A DNA stretch of 64,000 bases from Grifola frondosa (taxonomy: Eukaryota > Basidiomycota > Agaricomycetes > Polyporales > Grifolaceae), in the NCBI GenBank assembly GCA_001683735.1, contig LUGG01000003.1:1364001-1428000 (forward strand), written 5' to 3'. The translations under genes and the position numbers were made by a program. The notes under the pieces are model-generated. The model worked only from the letters and a program-made list of their open reading frames with translations, did not search any database and had not been told where the DNA came from. This document shows, piece after piece, positions 58,812-64,000 of the stretch (positions within the stretch are counted from its first letter, which is position 1; each line of letters begins with the position of its first letter).

Positions 58812-59821
58812 GCTGTTTTTTTTTTCATTTTTGTGTCAGCATCTACTGGTGATCGCATCGAGCTGAAGGCCTACGTACAACGGCGTGCAAATTAAGATTT
58901 TCTATTCGAAATCAAGAGCCGGATACAGGATACAGGCCAACTATGAAAATCTGGTATGGGACAGCAGGTAACAATATTAACTACGGACACAGACGCGTGC
59001 ATAGGTGAGGCAATGTTGCATGAATGAGCGTGACATGTGTGCAAACGAAATTCAAGACGTACCTTGTGATATCACCACCACACGTACCACACTCCTGGGG
59101 AGAACGACAGCGGAAGAGAGAACAGCCCAAAAGAAGCGCTGCAGCAAAGCAAAGAAAAGGGCACGTAGGGAGGATAGGTGAGATCGCCGGAAGGAAATGC
59201 TGATAAGTCGTCCAGGTCGAGTCGTCCAGGTCGGAGGAGAGCAACACCCGGCAAACAGCAAACGATGCTGTCGCTCAGGATGGATTGCGCGGCGTTGGGT
59301 AGCTGGAGCTCCCTTCGCACAGACGCTCTTGCGTGTAGTCCTGTGGAAGAATAAAACGCCGCGATGCTGCGAGCAGTCAGTGTGGGCCTTCACAAAAGGG
59401 GCGGGACTTACTTGAATTGGACGGAAGGGAGAGGGGCGGGCGATGGAACAGGAGGAGTGTGACGTGGCAAACCTTGATGCGCGCTTGGAAGGTCCGTGCG
59501 TGGGAATTGTTCCAATCCCCGCCTGAGCGCCCGCCACCTGTCTGTTCGCGGGCGGTGTCTCTGTCGACGTCTGTCTGCGCTCAACCCTGCCGCCATCTTC
59601 TTCAAGACCGATGAACTCCGGGCGCACAAGCGTTACCGTCGAGTTCATCGCATTCGAGTCGCGCTCCAGTGGGCTTCGCCCACTGTGGAGCCACTCGTAT
59701 CCCTTCGGATCAACTTTTTGGCCACTTCCAACCCCCCGGCTTCCAGGTTTTCCTCCGTCGTCTTTTTGCCCGGGCCGCTTGCTTTCACTGCATTCACTTT
59801 CCATTCGCTGTTGAGTCCTGC
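58812..59821. promoter_or_regulatory. Divergent intergenic region
   Basis: About 1 kb lies between the 5' ends of the large minus-strand gene and the plus-strand gene at 59822. A run of T (tttttttttt, ~58815-58824) is present. The long minus-strand frame 59052-60137 runs across this region and antisense to the next gene, and looks like a shadow. I saw no clear promoter element. Confidence 0.4.
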
Positions 59822-60660
59822 AATGGCCCCCGTTGGCTGTTCGGATGCTGGTGCCAGTCGTCGAACCCGCGCTCCGTATAAATCTGTGTCTACTCAAACG
59901 ACCGCGCCTCCTGCTCCGATGGAGCCCCCCCAGCCCACTCTGCACCTCCACATCGCGAACTCCGTTCATGGAGTGACGATTGCCATTCCTTGTGCTTCCG
60001 CTCCCTCCGCTGTTGCATCCAGCGCCACTGTCACCGCTTCCCAAGGCTTCGCGCTTCGGATCGAGCCCGAGAGAGTACCTGACGCCTCCCCCGACGCATC
60101 CCAGGGCCTTGCGATGCGCGTTGAGCACGAGAGGCATATGGATGGCTCGCTTTCGGTGCAGTATTACGTCGAGTTAGTACATTACCCCCAGAACTTCCTC
60201 GCCAGGAACGGCTGGTATGCATATTTCTAATGCTCGTCTCCACGGCTTGTACTCACTTATTTTCAGTTTCCCATGCCCGTTGAGAGAGGAAACGTGGGCT
60301 ATTCGATTGAGTGGCGCAAAGTCATGGCTCGCCTCGACAGCCCGGATGTGGTTCGCGTTACGTCGTCGTTGGAACGTTCACTCCTCCATAGTTTTGCGCA
60401 GATTTTCCTCTTCTTCTGCGAGGAGCGTGTCACACACGACTATGCCTTCGAGGAAATTTCGAAGATGGTAAGGATGGCCTCGACGGCTGACCCTCAGGAC
60501 CTCGACATGAACTTGCTCAAAATTGTGCGCTATGCACGCGAGCATCTGCCTGTGAGTAATAATGGTTGTCTGATTGACGATTGCTAACGTTCAGTTGCAG
60601 TGGAGCAAGTTTATGCGCAGTTACACGCACCTTCCGTCATATTACAATGCAGAAGAGTGA
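59822..60660 (+). CDS. Uncharacterised protein
   Basis: I do not recognise the family. The start at 59822 gives MAPVGCSDAGASRRTRAPYK, a Pro/Ala-rich disordered N-terminus. Two internal repeats follow, ASQGFALRIEPE and ASQGLAMRVEHE, then YYVELVHYPQNFLARNG. A 57-bp intron (about 60213-60267) joins in frame to FPMPVERGNVGYSIEWRKVM. After that come HSFAQIFLFFCEERVTHDYA and LLKIVRYAREHLP, and a second intron leads to WSKFMRSYTHLPSYYNAEE and TGA at 60658-60660. Both introns are canonical and keep frame, so this is probably a real, intact gene. It sits between the minus-strand trio and the KDZ transposase. Confidence 0.55.
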
Positions 60661-60800
60661 GGAGGACCGCATCGTTTGCACGCCGTGCCTTTGGCCATCG
60701 CGCTGGAACTGTCCTTATCTCTTCCTATTCGAAACTATGAGTATAGTAGTTCGTACCGACGTAGCCGTTGTTGCACTTGTGCTGCTTGTACCATGTCGTC

Positions 60801-60825
60801 TGCTATGCTATGCTATGCCATGCTA
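60801..60825. repeat. (TGCTA)5 microsatellite
   Basis: There are five pentamer units, tgcta tgcta tgcta tgcca tgcta, with one change in the fourth. Confidence 0.75.
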
Positions 60826-60874
60826 CGCGGCCCGCGGCCACGTCCCAGCTCCTGAGAATTGACAACATTGGAAC

Positions 60875-60994
60875 GTCATGGATTTCCGCGTCCACGCCGC
60901 GTTCGCTCTCGTAATACGGACTCCGGAAAGTCACAGATTTCCGCGTAACACTTCCAGCCCATTTTTAACCCTCCAAAGTCACGGATTTCGCGCA
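60875..60994 (+). repeat. Three ~17-bp direct repeats upstream of the KDZ transposase
   Basis: gtcatggatttccgcgt (60875-60891), gtcacagatttccgcgt (60930-60946) and gtcacggatttcgcgcat (60978-60994) lie in the same direction, about 50 bp apart. They end ~70 bp before the transposase start. The position and spacing are what one expects of subterminal transposase-binding repeats or of an iterated promoter site. Confidence 0.6.
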
Positions 60995-61061
60995 TCACGC
61001 ATCACGCCATTCGTTCAGCCATCCCTAGTAACACTTCAAGCGATTCTTTCTTCCGTGCCTC

Positions 61062-64000
61062 ATGGGTCCAAAGCCAAAGTCTAAGCTTCAAGCAAATCCT
61101 CGTGGTTTTTTTGGCCTGGGCAATGTATTCGCATCCAACCAAGGACCGCCATCCACGCAACGGACACCCCTAAATCCCTGGGCTGCGAGAGATAGAAAGC
61201 AAGAGAACGGGGTTGAAGGACCTTCTTCCGCGCCTGAAGGTGTCAGTAGCCAGCATGCATCGGAAGACCTGCCGGCCAAGAAGAAGGCCAAGGTTAACAA
61301 CACGATTGTAAGTTACGGTCACTTGTAGAATGTGTTCGGGTTCGATATGAGCATGTTGGCAGCCTCCTTCGGTGCGAATGACGCAGTTCTTGAAAGATTG
61401 GGCCGTTCGCGCGCTGGGAACGTGGTTGGAGGGGGAAGCGGGCCCAACGCCACCCCAATGTCCATCATGCGGTTTATCAGAGGCTACGCCGGCGACAATG
61501 TACCGATGTTTCGACTGCTACCATCCGCCGACAGTCTGTCTTGCGTGCATCGTGCGAGACCATCAACACAATCCCTTTCATCGTGTGGAAGAATGGGATT
61601 CTTCGAAACGCTTTTGGCGTCGACGCATGCTGGGCGATCTCGGGCTTGTCATTTTTCTTGGACACGACGGCGGCAAGTGTCCGCGTTCTTCATCGGAACC
61701 TCGCCATATGACGATTGTCCATAATCATGGTGTCGACACGATGTCCGTGCACTTTTGTGCTTGTCTGTCACAGGGCAACGTCACTCCCACTCCTCAGCCT
61801 CTCCAACTTCTGCAGTTTGGGCTATTCCCCGGCTCATGGGAACAGCCCATGACAGCTTTCGTGGTCGACATGCTTCGAGACTTCCATTTACTTTCCCTCC
61901 AATCGCAGATCAACGCTCACGACTACTACACTTTTTTGCGGCGATCCACGAATAATGTTTTCCCAGAAACCGTGCCGGTGAGTTGCGCCTATCGGGTTGA
62001 GTTTGATGTTTGGTCTAACGCAGGCATAGGATCGATATAGGGAGTTGCTTACAACGATGCGAGAGTTCATTTTTTTGCGAGCGGCCAAGCGAGCGGGCGA
62101 GAAGCCGGGGCGGATATGAAAGCGGGATCCTTAGCATTCTATGCCCAGCATGCCCTCAACCGGACATCAATATGGATCCAAATTGGCGTAGCAGGCCGCG
62201 CGGTGAACAGTAGGTCATGAATATTCTAATATGAAATGTCGCTGATGGATTGTCAGATATTTAGATGCTCTTTTCCATACGGTGGATGGCAACTTCCAAC
62301 AGAACCAAAGAATGAAGCCGATGGATCCCCTCGATTTTCCTCTGATGTTGGGTGCGGCTTACTACGCGAACGAACATGATTTCGACAAGTTCGAAAAGCG
62401 ACTCGGTCCAGCACAGAAAGAGGTGAGTGATTGATGTGTGTTTGCGTAAGTTAGCTTACATGGATACGCCAGCCAACGACCTGTCATAAATTTGGTGCGA
62501 TGGGATATGGACGATACGGCGGTCGTATTTCGGGGACTGTCGGGCTGTCTTGTGCTCGGCACATGTTCGTGCTCCCTGGCGGAGGCGTTGATTTACAGAA
62601 GGGAGAAAGGTACGAGTCGGTACGAGTCGTGCTATTTTAACTGATAGGACGCTGCTGGACAGGTTTGCCTATGTGGATTACGCGATGCTTTCTGGCTTAC
62701 AGCGATGGATACTATTATTATTGCACGTCTCGGGTTACGACATCAACTGCCAATATCGCATCCACTTCCTCGAGCGCATGAAGTGGATCGCCGTCAATAT
62801 GGCGGACCTGGCTTCCATTAAGGATAAGATATTCCCGAGGACGCTAGCTGCGGTGGGCAAGTTCCACCTACCAGCCCACAATGCACAATGTCGCTACAAG
62901 TTTTCGTACTACTGGCTGCCCGGCGTGGGTATGACGGATGGTGAAGCTCCGGAACGAATTTGGGCAACCCTCAATGCGCTCGCCGGTCGGACGAGAGAGA
63001 TGACCTCTGGACATCTCACGATATCATCAACGACCATCATTCCGACATGAACGTGTGACGGGCGCATGCATTGAGTAAGTCCGCCTTGATATCCAGAATG
63101 TGGCGCTAACGTCTGTTGAATGAAGGCGGCACACTTGTGTCAAAATATGTCATCGCCATTGAACAATTAGAAGTAGCTCGCGATCATCTTGCGAAGGTTG
63201 AATCCAGGTTGCGGCCCAGAAGCTTGCTGAATGGAAAGACGTCGAGCACATGGTTGAAGCAGGTTACGGACATCAACAACCACAAGGGGCTGGAGAATCC
63301 TTACGAGCCCCGCCAGGACACTGGTCGGTGCCTTGCTTCACCATCTCTCGAAATCGTTGTTGATGCAGGACATCTAGCGCTTATGCAGACACAACTGCTG
63401 GCTCAGTTAACGGCACGTTCGACAGTATCCGGCAGGACGACATGTGTCCTGATGACTGTGATTGAAGAGGGGATGGCATTGGAGGACCTGAAGTATGTCT
63501 CTTTGCGTTCACGAATCATTTGACGCTTAAGGATTTTAGGATCGAACTCTTGACGGACATTGCGGGCGATGATGGAACGGACAGCATGCGAGGGGATATT
63601 TCGGCCAAGCGAAAACAATTCGTAGAGAAGCTGGATCTTTGGAAGGAACAGTACGACCGGCACGTGGGTCCCCTTTTGGAGGAGGCTGCCGCAGCGGTCG
63701 TTGTGGCTGTCCAAGATGCTGTTCACGCCTCCTTCCCTTTGGCCGCCCCTGACGTCGACGACCCTGCCGATGACGACACCGGGCAAGCGACCACCACAGC
63801 AGGCAAGCGGCGTCATCCGCCAACTCCGCCACCTCGCCCTCCTTTGTGGCACGAAATCGATGCAGTGCGAATTGATCTGCCATCATCTTACGACCCCAGA
63901 GTACAGCGGCATGCCAGCATGGTGTCTGTGGTCGAGGTGGAGAAGACTTTACGCCAAGTTCAGGCGAAAGCAGCTCTCGACGAAGTCAGAACACACATCA
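61062..64000 (+). pseudogene. KDZ-superfamily transposase with CxC2-like cysteine cluster (broken, runs off the window)
   Basis: KDZ (Kyakuja-Dileera-Zisupton) DNA transposons are common in mushrooms. The start at 61062 gives MGPKPKSKLQANPRGFFGLG, a basic N-terminus. The cysteine cluster follows: PPQCPSCG, MYRCFDCYHPPTVCLACIV and HNPFHRVEEW (~61440-61600), then LGLVIFLGHDGGKCP and FGLFPGSWEQPMTAF. DRYRELLTTMREF leads to LSILCPACPQPDINMDPNW (~62125-62185). The transposase core has HTVDGNFQQNQRMKP, CARHMFVLPGGGVDLQKGER, SGYDINCQYRIHF, AVGKFHLPAHNAQCRYK and LPGVGMTDGEAPERIWA (~62260-63000). The tail includes KRKQFVEKLDLWKEQYDRHV and is open at 64000. The lesions are a frame slip near 62110, a one-base loss near 63015 between TSGH and HDIINDHHSDMNV, and a TGA (63056-63058) where relatives have Arg. 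This copy cannot make full-length transposase as written. Confidence 0.85.

Noticed and set aside
59052..60137. 361-codon open frame on the minus strand
   Set aside because: It is antisense to the 59822-60660 gene and crosses its promoter. It has low-complexity Gly/Ser/Arg composition and no motif, while the plus-strand gene has two in-frame canonical introns.
1..64000. CRISPR arrays, operons or prokaryotic defence systems
   Set aside because: No regularly spaced identical repeats. All recognised genes are intron-split and of basidiomycete type.
51152..64000. A TET/JBP gene accompanying the KDZ element
   Set aside because: I looked for one because published work links them, but found no dioxygenase HxD motif context in any frame I read here. 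It could lie beyond the right edge.

Overview
The window looks like nuclear DNA of a basidiomycete, most likely an Agaricomycete. Most genes are split by many 45-70 bp GT-AG introns. Family content fits: DUF6534-type membrane proteins, CYP63-like cytochromes P450, a KDZ transposase with its CxC2-like cysteine cluster, and other uncharacterised Agaricomycete families. No prokaryotic or organellar feature was seen. All calls come from reading translations and splice signals by eye, so family names are recognitions and were not checked by database search.

Layout. (1) 1.6-3.7 kb: a well-preserved, divergent DUF6534 membrane protein gene (+). (2) 5.1-6.9 kb: a YheT/EMB8-type alpha/beta hydrolase (+) with one apparent frame slip. 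(3) 7.2-17.0 kb: three P450 genes. Two are CYP63-like paralogues arranged head to head (- and +), and an unrelated microsomal-type P450 (-) lies between them. The left paralogue carries a frameshift just before the haem loop. (4) 17.2-48.3 kb: a mosaic of segmental duplications holding six further DUF6534 copies (A, B, C, E on -, D, F on +). It also holds orphan DUF6534 exons, a dispersed repeat (R), a different multi-pass membrane protein gene, and a thioesterase-like gene whose 5' end was copied into two inverted-repeat arms. A 213-bp MITE sits in an intron of copy F. (5) 48.3-51 kb: a tRNA-like sequence among palindromic repeats, the remains of a histidine-acid-phosphatase gene, and a GC-rich minisatellite that is open on both strands. 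(6) 51.1-58.8 kb: three minus-strand genes of uncharacterised Agaricomycete families (a GRF-like zinc-finger/coiled-coil/acidic protein, a lysine-rich HMG-like protein, and a large unknown protein). (7) 59.8-64 kb, divergent: a small unknown gene, then a KDZ transposase gene with three short direct repeats upstream. The transposase gene is cut by the window edge and is broken by two frameshifts and a stop.

The hydrolase plus P450s could form a small oxidative or secondary-metabolism neighbourhood, but no backbone synthase is present. The most distinctive structures are the rearranged DUF6534 array and the gene group beside the KDZ transposase.
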